Assembly: GCF_030034735.1 (NCBI RefSeq)
Contig: NZ_CP125370.1
Location: 4,511,001 to 4,575,000, forward strand
DNA length: 64,000 nucleotides
Source: Paenibacillus sp. RC334
GTDB taxonomy: Bacteria > Bacillota > Bacilli > Paenibacillales > Paenibacillaceae
Reading direction: 5' to 3'
The stretch's first letter is position 1. Each line of letters starts with the position of its first letter. A model generated the notes under the pieces. The model was given only the letters and a program-made list of their open reading frames with translations. It was not told where the DNA came from and made no database searches. This document shows, in pieces, positions 29,598 to 37,999 of the stretch. The translations under genes were made by a program, and so were the position numbers.

Positions 29598-29615
29598 GGC
29601 TCCCCCTCTTCTCAC

Positions 29616-31007
29616 TTATCCGTTCGGTTTTGACCCTTTTTCCTTCAGCCATCTTGGTGCTCCCTTATTTTTACGATCACGCTCGCGCTGCGCTTTCCCT
29701 GCTTTGGACAAAGCTGCTCCTTTGCTCTTGCCTGGAGCCGAGCTATTTGCCGCAGTTCTGCCAGGACGACCGTTCTCACCGCGGGCAGGTGCCTTGCGGC
29801 TTTCCACTGGTGCTCCGTCAGAAGTAGGTCTGGCTTCGGATGGCCTTGCAGGCGCTCGCTTGGCATCCACCGGACGCGGCACGACAACCCGGCCTCCGTG
29901 CAACGCACGCTCCGCAATGTCGATGCCCAGTTCACGGGAAAATTTACGCATGATGAATGTTTCACGGTCGGTAACAACCGACGCAACCAATCCTTTACGT
30001 CCCATTCGTCCGGTCCGTCCTGCACGGTGAACATAAGCCTGACTGTCCGTAGCCGGATCAAAATGGATCACCATCTCCAGTCCCTCAATATCCAGACCAC
30101 GGGCTGCCACATCGGAAGCAATCAGCACCTTGAGCTTGTCCGCACGAAACTGGGCCAGCACGTTGGTACGTGTAACTTTGTCCGCATCACCGTACAGGGA
30201 TGCTGTAGTCAGTCCCATATGCTTGAGCTTGGCCTCAATCTCCCCGATGGCATTGGTTGTATTGACGAACACCAGTGCTTTTCTCGGATTAAAATGACGC
30301 ACCAGTCGGCGCAGCATGTCCACCTTATCCCGTTCTTCGGATACAAAGTAGTAGTGTTCCAAACCGCTGGCCGTCTTCTGGTCAGGATCAATCCCGATTT
30401 CCACGTAATCCTGCATTTCCCGCTTGGCCAACGCTTGAATTTCGTCGTTCAGCGTCGCGGACAAAAATACTAACTGACGGTCACGCTGGGCAGTGCCCAA
30501 GATGTTCGTGACATCGCCTGCTCCCCCGAGCTGGAACATCTGATCCACCTCATCGATGACGATGGTTGTAATGTTGTGCATTTTCAGCTTCTTGGAAGCG
30601 ATAAGTTCCCGTACACGTCCCGGTGTGCCAACCACAAGCTGCGGATGGTCCTTCAGCTTCTCGATCTGGCGCTTGACTGCCGCTCCACCGATCAGGCCGA
30701 GTACACGGATGCCGCGATGCTCCCCATAACGCTGACCTTCGCGTACAATTTGCATCGCCAGCTCCTGACTGGGAGCCAGGATCAGCTTTTGCGTAGCCTT
30801 TTTCTGCGGGTCAATGGCTTGCAGCAGCGGCAGCAAATAAGCCAGCGTCTTCCCTGTGCCGGTCTGCGAACGCGCCAATACATGCCTGCCCTTGATCATT
30901 TCTGGTATAGCCTGCGCCTGAACTGGCGAAGGCTGCGTAATCTCATGCTCAGCCAGCTTGGTCAACAGGTCTTGTTCAACGCCGAGCGATTCAAAATTCA
31001 ATGTCAT
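29616..31007 (-). CDS. DEAD-box family RNA helicase with DEVD motif and basic tail
   Basis: A 463-residue superfamily 2 helicase. Motifs in order: Q motif (ITQPSPVQAQAI), I (ARSQTGTGKT), Ia (PSQELAMQI), Ib (TPGR), II (DEVD, not DEAD), III (SAT), IV (ALVFVNT), V (ASDVAARGLDIEG) and VI (HRAGRTGRMG). The C-terminal 80 residues are low-complexity and basic (RKAPARGENGRPGR, KAQRERDRKNKG) and likely bind RNA. It resembles YfmL/CshB-size bacterial helicases involved in ribosome assembly or mRNA turnover. The ATG at 31007 is preferred over a TTG at 31019 that abuts the ribosome binding site. Confidence 0.9.
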   Translation of the reverse strand: MTLNFESLGVEQDLLTKLAEHEITQPSPVQAQAIPEMIKGRHVLARSQTGTGKTLAYLLPLLQAIDPQKKATQKLILAPSQELAMQIVREGQRYGEHRGIRVLGLIGGAAVKRQIEKLKDHPQLVVGTPGRVRELIASKKLKMHNITTIVIDEVDQMFQLGGAGDVTNILGTAQRDRQLVFLSATLNDEIQALAKREMQDYVEIGIDPDQKTASGLEHYYFVSEERDKVDMLRRLVRHFNPRKALVFVNTTNAIGEIEAKLKHMGLTTASLYGDADKVTRTNVLAQFRADKLKVLIASDVAARGLDIEGLEMVIHFDPATDSQAYVHRAGRTGRMGRKGLVASVVTDRETFIMRKFSRELGIDIAERALHGGRVVVPRPVDAKRAPARPSEARPTSDGAPVESRKAPARGENGRPGRTAANSSAPGKSKGAALSKAGKAQRERDRKNKGAPRWLKEKGSKPNG

Positions 31008-31116
31008 GAAAAGGTCCAACCCCTATACGTAAATTCGTTACTCTCCATTATATGCGAAAACAGCCCTGCAACCAAATGCAGATATTTAGTCCCGCCCTCC
31101 TTTGCTACGAAATAAC

Positions 31117-31160
31117 AAAAAAAAGATGTCCCTCCACCATCACATGGCTTGCGGGACATC
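31117..31160 (-). terminator. Intrinsic terminator after the SDR gene
   Basis: GATGTCCC pairs with GGGACATC. On the minus strand it is followed by a run of eight Ts. The plus side also has a T-run, so it may work in both directions. Confidence 0.85.
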
Positions 31161-31162
31161 CT

Positions 31163-31942
31163 TTATTTTTTGTTCATCACGCCATGGCCCAGCCTGTCGG
31201 TCAGTCTGGGAGCAAGCTGATACAGCTTGAGAAAAGGAGATATCCACCGTGGCAGATTAACCTCCTCCTTGCGAAGCTCCATCGCTCTCACGATGTGCTG
31301 CGCCACCTTGTCCGGCTTTAGCATAAACCAGCCTACATTACGGACATATCCGCCCGAAGGATCAGCGAGGTCAAAAAACGGCGTGTCAATCGGTCCGGGA
31401 TTAATCGTCGTTACCGTAACTCCGCTCCCGCGCAGCTCCTGCCGAAGCGCATTGCTGAACCCTAGCAGCGCATGCTTCGTTGCTGTGTAGGAGGACGATT
31501 TGGCTGTCCCGATTTTTCCCGCCATGGATGCCACATTGACGATCTGACCTGTACCTCTTGCCGTCATTTGCGGCAGAAACGCCTTGATACAACGGACAGC
31601 ACCCATATAGTTCACATCCATCATTTGTTCAAACTCTGTCAGGTCTGTCTCATGAAAATACTCAAACTTCCCGTAACCTGCGTTGTTGAGCAAAATATCG
31701 ACCCGTCCGTACTGCTCCATCACACGGGCAGCCACGGCCTCTACCTGCTCCTGACGAGTGACATCCAGAGGGATCAGCTCATGCCTGCCGCTAATTCCCG
31801 CCGACACTTGATCCAACCGTTCCTGCGAACGCGCTGTCAAAATAGGAATCGCGCCCTTTTCGCTCAGCAACCGTGCGCAAAGGGCACCAATTCCACTGGA
31901 TGCCCCTGTAATGACAACCACCTTGTTTTGCAATGTACTCAT
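31163..31942 (-). CDS. Short-chain dehydrogenase/reductase (YqjQ-like)
   Basis: A 259-residue classical SDR. The cofactor motif is TGASSGIG near the N terminus, followed by NNAGYG, the catalytic Ser in NVASMAGKIG, and the YTATK site (Tyr and Lys) in SSYTATKHALLGF. PGPIDTPFF follows as in many NADP-dependent members. The length and the C-terminal segment (SPFLKLYQLAPRLTDRLG) resemble Bacillus YqjQ, whose substrate is unknown. GGAGG lies 7 bases upstream of the ATG at 31942, while the ATG at 31948 is only 1 base from it. Confidence 0.88.
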   Translation of the reverse strand: MSTLQNKVVVITGASSGIGALCARLLSEKGAIPILTARSQERLDQVSAGISGRHELIPLDVTRQEQVEAVAARVMEQYGRVDILLNNAGYGKFEYFHETDLTEFEQMMDVNYMGAVRCIKAFLPQMTARGTGQIVNVASMAGKIGTAKSSSYTATKHALLGFSNALRQELRGSGVTVTTINPGPIDTPFFDLADPSGGYVRNVGWFMLKPDKVAQHIVRAMELRKEEVNLPRWISPFLKLYQLAPRLTDRLGHGVMNKK

Positions 31943-31981
31943 GGTCATCCCTCCATATTAAAGAAACCTGCTTCTTTAATA

Positions 31982-32446
31982 TTAAGAGATCATCACCTGA
32001 ATATCCAGCTCACCGATTCCTTCCATCGTAAGCGGAATATAAAGGGCACGCTGAGGTACGAAGGAGGTCAAGTTTTCCGACTTCATGACCTGCGGAGGCG
32101 TAATGTCGACTACAATCCCCTGATTGGACAAAATCGTGCTGGCATTACCGCTGATCATATTGCCCAATTCCGAAATGGCGCTTTTGCCCATCTCATCAAT
32201 TTCAGTCAAAACGAATCCGCCCATCATCGCCGAAACCATGCGCAACGCTACCTGTTCATTCAGGCCGAACACAATATTTCCGCTAAGCTGTCCGGTCATC
32301 CCGATCATAATCCAAATATGGTCTTCCACCAGCTCGACATTTTTCACACCGAGATCGCCGGGTGAGGGAGAGATTTGGATCAATTGTTCAATGACCCGCC
32401 GCGCCGACTCCAAAAAAGGATTTATCACTTCTGCCTTCACGATCAT
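31982..32446 (-). CDS. CheX-like chemotaxis phosphatase
   Basis: A 154-residue CheC/CheX/FliY-family protein. The phosphatase signature E-x2-N appears once, in SAISELGNMISGNA (about residues 90-103), which is the CheX arrangement. The surrounding beta strands IWIMIGMTGQLSGNIVFGL and ALYIPLTMEGIGELDIQVMI are typical. CheX dephosphorylates CheY-P, and in Bacillales stand-alone relatives also occur outside chemotaxis operons. No other chemotaxis gene is in view. GGGG lies 7-8 bases before the ATG. Confidence 0.85.
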   Translation of the reverse strand: MIVKAEVINPFLESARRVIEQLIQISPSPGDLGVKNVELVEDHIWIMIGMTGQLSGNIVFGLNEQVALRMVSAMMGGFVLTEIDEMGKSAISELGNMISGNASTILSNQGIVVDITPPQVMKSENLTSFVPQRALYIPLTMEGIGELDIQVMIS

Positions 32447-32731
32447 TGCGCCCCTTTACGATGGGCTTTTAGACACACAACAAAAGTCCCATTTTAATTA
32501 GAATTTTATTTTTCAAAATGATGCATAACGAATCAACCTTCAGTAAAATACTCTCTCTATCACTTATCGACAGCTATCCAGCAATTTTTTATAGCCGAAT
32601 CACAAAAAATGTGAATAATGTCCTATTCCATTGCTTTCCATCGAATTCAAATGGGTTACTTTTGATGTATAGCAGGACTTTAGTCTTTATTTTCCAATAT
32701 ACCATACTTCACTGTGTTCTGCTTCGATTCA

Positions 32732-32760
32732 TTGCCCTTCCCGCTCGAATAACCTATAAT
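32732..32760 (+). promoter_or_regulatory. Sigma-A promoter before the LysR gene
   Basis: TTGCCC, 17 bases, TATAAT, about 108 bases before the LysR start. The rest of the 420-base gap (32447-32867) is AT-rich and shows no coding potential; short open frames there have no ribosome binding site. Confidence 0.5.
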
Positions 32761-32867
32761 TTAATGAAATAAGCATAACGATGGTTTTACATATGCACAT
32801 GTGGATTTGTGAAAAATCCTCAGGCTGTGCTGCTGCGACAGAATTAAGAAAAGAGAGGAGGAACTTC

Positions 32868-33770
32868 ATGAACATCAGTCAACTTGAAACACTTATCATG
32901 ATTTCCAAAACGATGAGCTTCCGCAAAGCCGGAGAACTTCTCAATTTGACGCAGCCGGCGGTATCCGCCCAAATCAAAAGTCTGGAGGACGAGTTCAAGA
33001 CCATTCTGATCGACCGCAACCAACCCGTCACCCTGACCGACCGAGGGGCTGTTTTTTTGGAACATGCAGAGCGGATCTTGAGTGTTGTCGAGGAACTACG
33101 ACAAAAATTGTACGATCTGAACGAAACGCCGCAGGGTCATATTGCGCTGGGCACTACGACGTCCATCGCCATTCAAATTTTACCACGTGTACTTTCCTAC
33201 TTTCAGGATCAATTCCCGCTCATCAAAACCTCCATTCAATCCATGGCTTCCTCCATGATTTATCAACAGGTGGAAAACGGGCTTATTGATGTTGGCATCG
33301 GTTACTTGATCGAACGTAATCCAAATTTGAGCACTTCGATTTTGTATTACGATTCCTTTGAGCTTGTCGTATCGCCCACTCATCCGCTGGCCTCCCAACC
33401 GCATGCTACCATTGAAGCCCTTCGGGAAATTCCACTTATTCTGCTCTCACCCGATACGGTAGGACGAAAATTCGTGGACGATGTATTTAAAAAACACCAA
33501 ATTGTGCCTCATGTCGTGATCGAATTGTCCAGCAGCGAGGAAGTCAAACGGATGGTCGAGATCAATCTGGGCGCTGCCATTATATCCAGGCTGTCGGTCA
33601 CTCCCGAGCTACGTGCGGGTACATTGAAAATGATCCAGATTACCGAGCTGGAGGTTAGCCATCCGGTGGGAGTCATTTATAAATCCGGCCGATATCTGAA
33701 CTCCGCTATGCAGCAGTTTCTAAGCGATCTAAAGGGTATGCCGGAAACCAATTTTATTAGTTCTGAATAG
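32868..33770 (+). CDS. LysR-family transcriptional regulator
   Basis: A 300-residue LTTR. The N-terminal winged helix-turn-helix reads MNISQLETLIMISKTMSFRK, then AGELLNLTQPAVSAQIKSLE. The C-terminal effector domain of the periplasmic-binding-protein type has HIALGTTTSIAIQILPRVL and DVGIGYLIE. The ATG at 32868 has AGGAGG 7 bases upstream; earlier in-frame ATGs have none. The effector and targets are unknown. The gene downstream, a histidinol phosphatase, may or may not be controlled by it. Confidence 0.9.
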   Translation: MNISQLETLIMISKTMSFRKAGELLNLTQPAVSAQIKSLEDEFKTILIDRNQPVTLTDRGAVFLEHAERILSVVEELRQKLYDLNETPQGHIALGTTTSIAIQILPRVLSYFQDQFPLIKTSIQSMASSMIYQQVENGLIDVGIGYLIERNPNLSTSILYYDSFELVVSPTHPLASQPHATIEALREIPLILLSPDTVGRKFVDDVFKKHQIVPHVVIELSSSEEVKRMVEINLGAAIISRLSVTPELRAGTLKMIQITELEVSHPVGVIYKSGRYLNSAMQQFLSDLKGMPETNFISSE

Positions 33771-33830
33771 CGCACTCCGCTAGAAACACCATACGAAATA
33801 CAAACCTTAAATACGAGAGGACGACATTCT

Positions 33831-34640
33831 ATGAAATTTGATCTGCACACCCATCATTTCCGCTGCGGTCATGCAGACGGAAATATTCGGGACTATATCG
33901 AAGCAGGCATTCAGTCCGGTTTACAGGCAATTGGTATTTCAGACCACTCCCCCTTCTTATGCAGCGAGCAGGATCAGGCTTTTCCGAAAATTTATATGGC
34001 GAAATCACAGCTTGCCGAGTACGTAGAAGAGGTACAGCAGCTACAGAAGGAATACGAAGGCCGTATTGACGTGCTGCTCGGATTGGAAACAGATTATTTT
34101 CCTGATTTTGCAGAACTGTACCGTTCCACCCTGGCCCCTTATCCGTTCGACTACCTCATTGGGTCGATCCACAACGTTGAGGGAGACAGCATTTTTAATC
34201 GTAGCCGTTGGAATGACGTAAGTGATGCACGCAAAATCGAGGTCAAACAAGCTTACTATGCGCTCATTCAGGAATCTGCGCGGAGCGGTATGTTTCAGAT
34301 TTTGGGTCATATCGACGCGATGAAGGGGAATTTCCCGGCTTTCTCAGATATTCCTGCCGATGAAGCGATTGATGAAACCTTGAAAGTGATTGCAGAATCC
34401 GATGTTGCCATTGAAATTAACACATCAGGCAAAACCAAGCTCAGTGGCGGATGGTACCCGTCCGTTCCTATTTTAGAAAGAGCGCATCATTTTGGCGTAG
34501 AGGTCACTTTTGGTTCAGATGCCCATAAACCTGCTCGGGTAGGCGATGATTGGGACGAAGTGAAGGCGATGCTGAAGGATATTGGCTTCCGCGAATGGGT
34601 TTATTTTAAACAAAAACGTAAAATTTCGGTGCCGCTTTAA
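33831..34640 (+). CDS. hisJ: PHP-family histidinol-phosphatase
   Basis: A 269-residue PHP-domain phosphoesterase. The metal-binding motifs are DLHTHHFRCGHADG at the start, SDHSPF near residue 38, GLETDYFPDF, GSIHNV, LGHIDAMKGN and GSDAHKPARVGDD near the end. Together these supply the trinuclear metal site. Length matches Bacillus HisJ (268), which removes phosphate from L-histidinol phosphate in histidine synthesis. Some PHP members act on other phosphates. GAGAGGA precedes the ATG. No other his gene is nearby. Confidence 0.85.
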   Translation: MKFDLHTHHFRCGHADGNIRDYIEAGIQSGLQAIGISDHSPFLCSEQDQAFPKIYMAKSQLAEYVEEVQQLQKEYEGRIDVLLGLETDYFPDFAELYRSTLAPYPFDYLIGSIHNVEGDSIFNRSRWNDVSDARKIEVKQAYYALIQESARSGMFQILGHIDAMKGNFPAFSDIPADEAIDETLKVIAESDVAIEINTSGKTKLSGGWYPSVPILERAHHFGVEVTFGSDAHKPARVGDDWDEVKAMLKDIGFREWVYFKQKRKISVPL

Positions 34641-34754
34641 AATTTGTTTAGGGTGGGAATTGCCGCTTCGCTGCCAACCACCTTAAACCACACGGCTCCA
34701 TTATTTTAAATATTATTTACATTTTACGACATCTATGTGTGAGGAGAATTACAT

Positions 34755-35495
34755 ATGTATCTGGAAGACCCGATGGACAAGATCAAAAAGCTAAAGCACG
34801 ATATCACGCGTTTTATGCTGATCTATAAATTTGCACTCGACGAAATGGAAACCAAGATTGAAATACTAAAGCAGGAATTTCAGGCGTTGCACGATTATAG
34901 CCCTATTGAGCATACCAAATCGCGCCTCAAATCCCCTGAGAGCATCATGAACAAAATGCTTCGTAAAAATAGTGAGCTTTCCCTCGCTGCCGTCAAGGAT
35001 AACATTAAGGATATCGCGGGACTACGCATTACCTGCTCTTTTATTTCGGACATTTATGATGTAAGTGACATGTTACAGAGACAAAGTGATTTGAAGGTGC
35101 TGGAGGTCAAGGATTACATCAAAAATCCCAAACCAAACGGTTACCAAAGTCTGCATCTGTTGATCCAGGTTCCTGTATTCATGTCCGACTGCCAGGAGCT
35201 GGTCTGCGTAGAGGTACAAATTCGGACGATTGCGATGGATTTCTGGGCCAGTCTGGAGCATAAAATCTTTTATAAATACAACCAGTCCGTTCCTGAAAGC
35301 CTGACACGCGAATTAAAAAATGCGGCAGATTCAGCCAATGCGCTTGACCTCCAAATGGAACGTCTCCACCGTGAAATTAAAGAGATTAAAGACGCCCAAG
35401 GTGAAGAAGACTCTATTGAAGAGATTCGGAAGATTATCATTAATAATCAGCAATTTTCGGTGCCAGCCAACTTTTTGAAGCTGCTCGGAGAGTAA
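34755..35495 (+). CDS. Small alarmone synthetase (RelP/RelQ-type GTP pyrophosphokinase)
   Basis: A 246-residue RelA/SpoT synthetase-domain protein without a hydrolase or regulatory domain. Motifs are RLKSPESIMNKMLRK (57-71), DIAGLRI (86-92), NPKPNGYQSLH (124-134) and EVQIRTIAMDFWASLEHKI (153-171). It should transfer pyrophosphate from ATP to GTP or GDP to make (p)ppGpp. It is some 35 residues longer than Bacillus YjbM or YwaC because of a charged C-terminal helix. AGGAG lies 8 bases before the ATG. It sits alone, followed by a copy of the repeated intergenic element. Confidence 0.9.
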   Translation: MYLEDPMDKIKKLKHDITRFMLIYKFALDEMETKIEILKQEFQALHDYSPIEHTKSRLKSPESIMNKMLRKNSELSLAAVKDNIKDIAGLRITCSFISDIYDVSDMLQRQSDLKVLEVKDYIKNPKPNGYQSLHLLIQVPVFMSDCQELVCVEVQIRTIAMDFWASLEHKIFYKYNQSVPESLTRELKNAADSANALDLQMERLHREIKEIKDAQGEEDSIEEIRKIIINNQQFSVPANFLKLLGE

Positions 35496-35527
35496 TTGGA
35501 CAGGCTTCGTTAGTGATTTCATCGCTA

Positions 35528-35636
35528 CGCGAATGATTTGATCTTACGATCGCTGTTGCAACGGGATTCTCAGGTTTGTATAAGCCCTTTAAAGGATAGA
35601 ATCCCATTGCAAAGGCGAACGCTTACGCATATTCGA
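35528..35636 (+). ncRNA. Repeated structured intergenic element, copy A
   Basis: A 13-nt arm at 35558-35570 pairs with 35598-35610 (GCAACGGGATTCT with AGAATCCCATTGC, one mismatch). TCGC at 35550-35553 can pair with GCGA at 35615-35618. The apical loop holds ATAAGCCCTTTAAAGG. Three other copies in the window share the loop and flanks but have different, still complementary stems. The outermost stem is poorly kept here. The element lies after the alarmone synthetase gene. Whether it is transcribed, and from which strand, is not shown. Confidence 0.6.
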
Positions 35637-35765
35637 CACCTCTATAAAATTGATTATCAATAAGCATCTGTAGGCTGATCCAATCACCTCCAAGTGTCTT
35701 TAGAAACAGTTTGCCGTTAATTAATCTTCCCGTTCTGTACATACGCACTCCTCCTCAGTAAACAG

Positions 35766-36425
35766 TTAATAACCGGATACATATCGGTCGACTTCGTCCT
35801 CAGCCCTCTCAATCACTTGAATCAAAGTTATTTCAGGTTCCTCCTGTTTATATTGAATAGCCTTCTCACACGTACCTCCTACCCCTGCCCACTCCCAATA
35901 CAGATGGATGTCTACGGACTCCAGAAAATATACAGATAAGGCTTCAATAGGATTTGCAACATACAAGTCCATAAATTCCTCGTCTGTAAGCTGATGATAC
36001 CGAAGATATTCACCCTTCATATTGCAGAGTAGATTAAAAGTGTCTTGTTCGTTAATATAAATAGAACGGGCAATGAATTCATTGCGCCTTTCAACCGAGT
36101 TCAGTATGATTTGCATAGCGTTACGGATGTGCTCATCTTCGGGGCTGATATGAAACATTTGAATGAGATCGTTCGTGCTCAATTTGGGGTTAAACGGGGC
36201 TGGCTTTATGATTCGTGTCCACATATCAGTCTTTCCTGTCTCAAACACTTCAATAGCGTCCGAGACATTATAGCCAATCGTTTGCCATTTACGGTTCAGA
36301 GCATCAGTGATGTGATAATAATGTATCTCTTGGTCATCGCTCCCCACTTCTTGCGGCCAAACTGGTTCCATGCGAACAATGTCCAGAATGTGCTGTTTGT
36401 TGAGTTTGTTTCCTAGTGTAGTCAT
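35766..36425 (-). CDS. Hypothetical protein
   Basis: A 219-residue protein I do not recognise. It is acidic and cytoplasmic-looking, without membrane segments. Parts read TTLGNKLNKQHILDIVRM at the start, SIYINEQDTFNLLCNMKGEY in the middle and IQVIERAEDEVDRYVSGY at the end. GGGGGA lies about 8 bases before the ATG at 36425; an upstream in-frame start is less likely. It is divergent from two small HTH regulators in an AT-rich island, so an accessory role is likely. Confidence 0.7.
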   Translation of the reverse strand: MTTLGNKLNKQHILDIVRMEPVWPQEVGSDDQEIHYYHITDALNRKWQTIGYNVSDAIEVFETGKTDMWTRIIKPAPFNPKLSTNDLIQMFHISPEDEHIRNAMQIILNSVERRNEFIARSIYINEQDTFNLLCNMKGEYLRYHQLTDEEFMDLYVANPIEALSVYFLESVDIHLYWEWAGVGGTCEKAIQYKQEEPEITLIQVIERAEDEVDRYVSGY

Positions 36426-36578
36426 ATGTATTTCCCCCGGTTCTTTTTGGTAAAATGGCAATAGTAAAGCCAAGGATATGATGCATATCCCCTTGTTAAG
36501 ATAAATAGTATGTAAATCATTATTATACGTTCCTTAGTATATACTTTGGATAGTATAATGTCAACGGAGGTTTTAGAT

Positions 36579-36794
36579 TTGCTGAAGGTTAAATTAAAGC
36601 TACATATTGTCATGAAAAATAAAGGGATCACTCAGACAAAGCTGTCTCAATTAACAGGAATCCGCCAAGCCACGATTTCTGACATGTGTCGTAATGCAAG
36701 ACAAGAAATTAGCTTTCCCGTAATCGAAAAAATTGCTCATGCTTTGAATATTACGGATTTATCAGAATTAATCCAGTTAGAAGAAGAAAACTAA
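36579..36794 (+). CDS. Small XRE/Cro-type HTH regulator 1
   Basis: A 71-residue stand-alone DNA-binding protein: VKLKLHIVMKNKGITQTKLS and TGIRQATISDMCRNARQEIS form the helix-turn-helix, followed by IAHALNITDLSELI. A TTG start at 36579 is proposed, since GGAGG lies 8 bases upstream and the earlier in-frame ATG lies on that site. A TATAAT at 36554-36559 just upstream is a likely -10. Its twin follows, and the two are about half identical, consistent with duplication. Confidence 0.8.
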   Translation: MLKVKLKLHIVMKNKGITQTKLSQLTGIRQATISDMCRNARQEISFPVIEKIAHALNITDLSELIQLEEEN

Positions 36795-36828
36795 TTGCTC
36801 TCAATTCAAGTTAGGAGATAAATCTAAG

Positions 36829-37041
36829 ATGGAACTGATCATAAAACTTAAAGACGTTATGAAAGAAAGAGGCATCACTCAGTTACAATTAGCAAAAATG
36901 GCAAATGTCCGGCAAGCTGCAGTATCGGAATTATGCAGAAATGCTCGGGAAGAAGTGAATTTAGCTATGCTAACAAGGATCGCCATCGCTTTAGATATTA
37001 AGGACATATCAGAATTAATGCAATTCGATGAGACTGAGTAG
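36829..37041 (+). CDS. Small XRE/Cro-type HTH regulator 2
   Basis: A 70-residue paralogue of the preceding gene: LKDVMKERGITQLQLAKMAN and VRQAAVSELCRNAREEVNLA form the helix-turn-helix, ending IALDIKDISELMQF. AGGAGATAAATC precedes the ATG. The two genes are 34 bases apart and probably cotranscribed. Small pairs like this often control a neighbouring accessory module; no operator is identified. Confidence 0.85.
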   Translation: MELIIKLKDVMKERGITQLQLAKMANVRQAAVSELCRNAREEVNLAMLTRIAIALDIKDISELMQFDETE

Positions 37042-37999
37042 AGAAATTATACAGGGATAACTGGAAGGATTAAATAAACTCCATGTGTGATGTAATTGAA
37101 GAAGCAGGCGTGTTATCAAATCAATTAAATTACTACTTTAAGGATTATTGAAACTCAAATTGCAACGAGCAAGCCTAAAATGGCATTGCTCGACATTGAA
37201 GCATGAGAATCTTTTTCGGGATACTACTCAACACATTTCTTAATTGCAAGCATAGTTCTGATCTTTGACAAATTCCTTCCAGATCCACTCCCGTCATGCC
37301 CTCCGTTACTTGAGCAAAAATAGAAAACGAAACATACTCATCAGGCGCCACCAAGTATCATATTTCGGTAAAGTTAGTGAAAAATAAGTAAACACATCCA
37401 GATCTAAACAAGGATACTTTCTTCCTTTTTACTACATGTGTCGAGACGATAGAAAGGGGTATATTCCTTTTTATTATATATATTACCTACACTATCAAAA
37501 GCCACTCTTTCTCACAACACCCCTTTTTCCAGATGATGGTTCTCTCTTCCCTTCACTTCTATTGACCCCACTAATTCAATATGAGCCTGTATTTAATTTA
37601 CCCGAATCCATGATCACTATTAAATCAGCCCCCTTCCTGACTTTGAAAAGCAATTGCTCAAAATTACTATCAGCTTTCTACATTCCATTATTTAACATAG
37701 TAAATACACCAATCAATGGCTCATTCTGTAAACTAAATCTCTCTTTTAACCGATAAATACATATGCTGGACTGTTTAATAAATATCACCTCTTACCCTTT
37801 TGTACCTTGAATGAAAGCTTACTCGGAACATCTGTATCCGAATAAGAACGTTTTGTACCCAACAAACTCAGTGATACATATGGGTCTTAACTCAAAGTTG
37901 TATCCATCCATTTCTTCTATTCGTCAGACCCGAATTAAAAATGCTGCACTTTACTTTTGTAATCAGCCATCACATCTTAGAAAGGAGTCATGAACTCAC
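37042..37999. other. AT-rich intergenic stretch with a possible regulator remnant
   Basis: About 960 bases without a convincing gene. At 37083-37151 (plus) a 22-codon frame reads VIEEAGVLSNQLNYYFKDY, which resembles the DNA-binding helix of TetR regulators (usually AGVSKGALYHYF) and may be a decayed fragment. Other open frames in this stretch lack ribosome binding sites and have no recognisable content. AAAGGAG at 37981-37987 belongs to the following toxin gene. Confidence 0.4.

Noticed and set aside
32518..32772. An 84-codon plus-strand open frame in the gap before the LysR gene
   Set aside because: No ribosome binding site, atypical composition, and it overlaps the likely LysR promoter.
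37436..37993. Two plus-strand open frames (106 and 60 codons) before the toxin gene
   Set aside because: AT-rich chance frames without ribosome binding sites or recognisable motifs.
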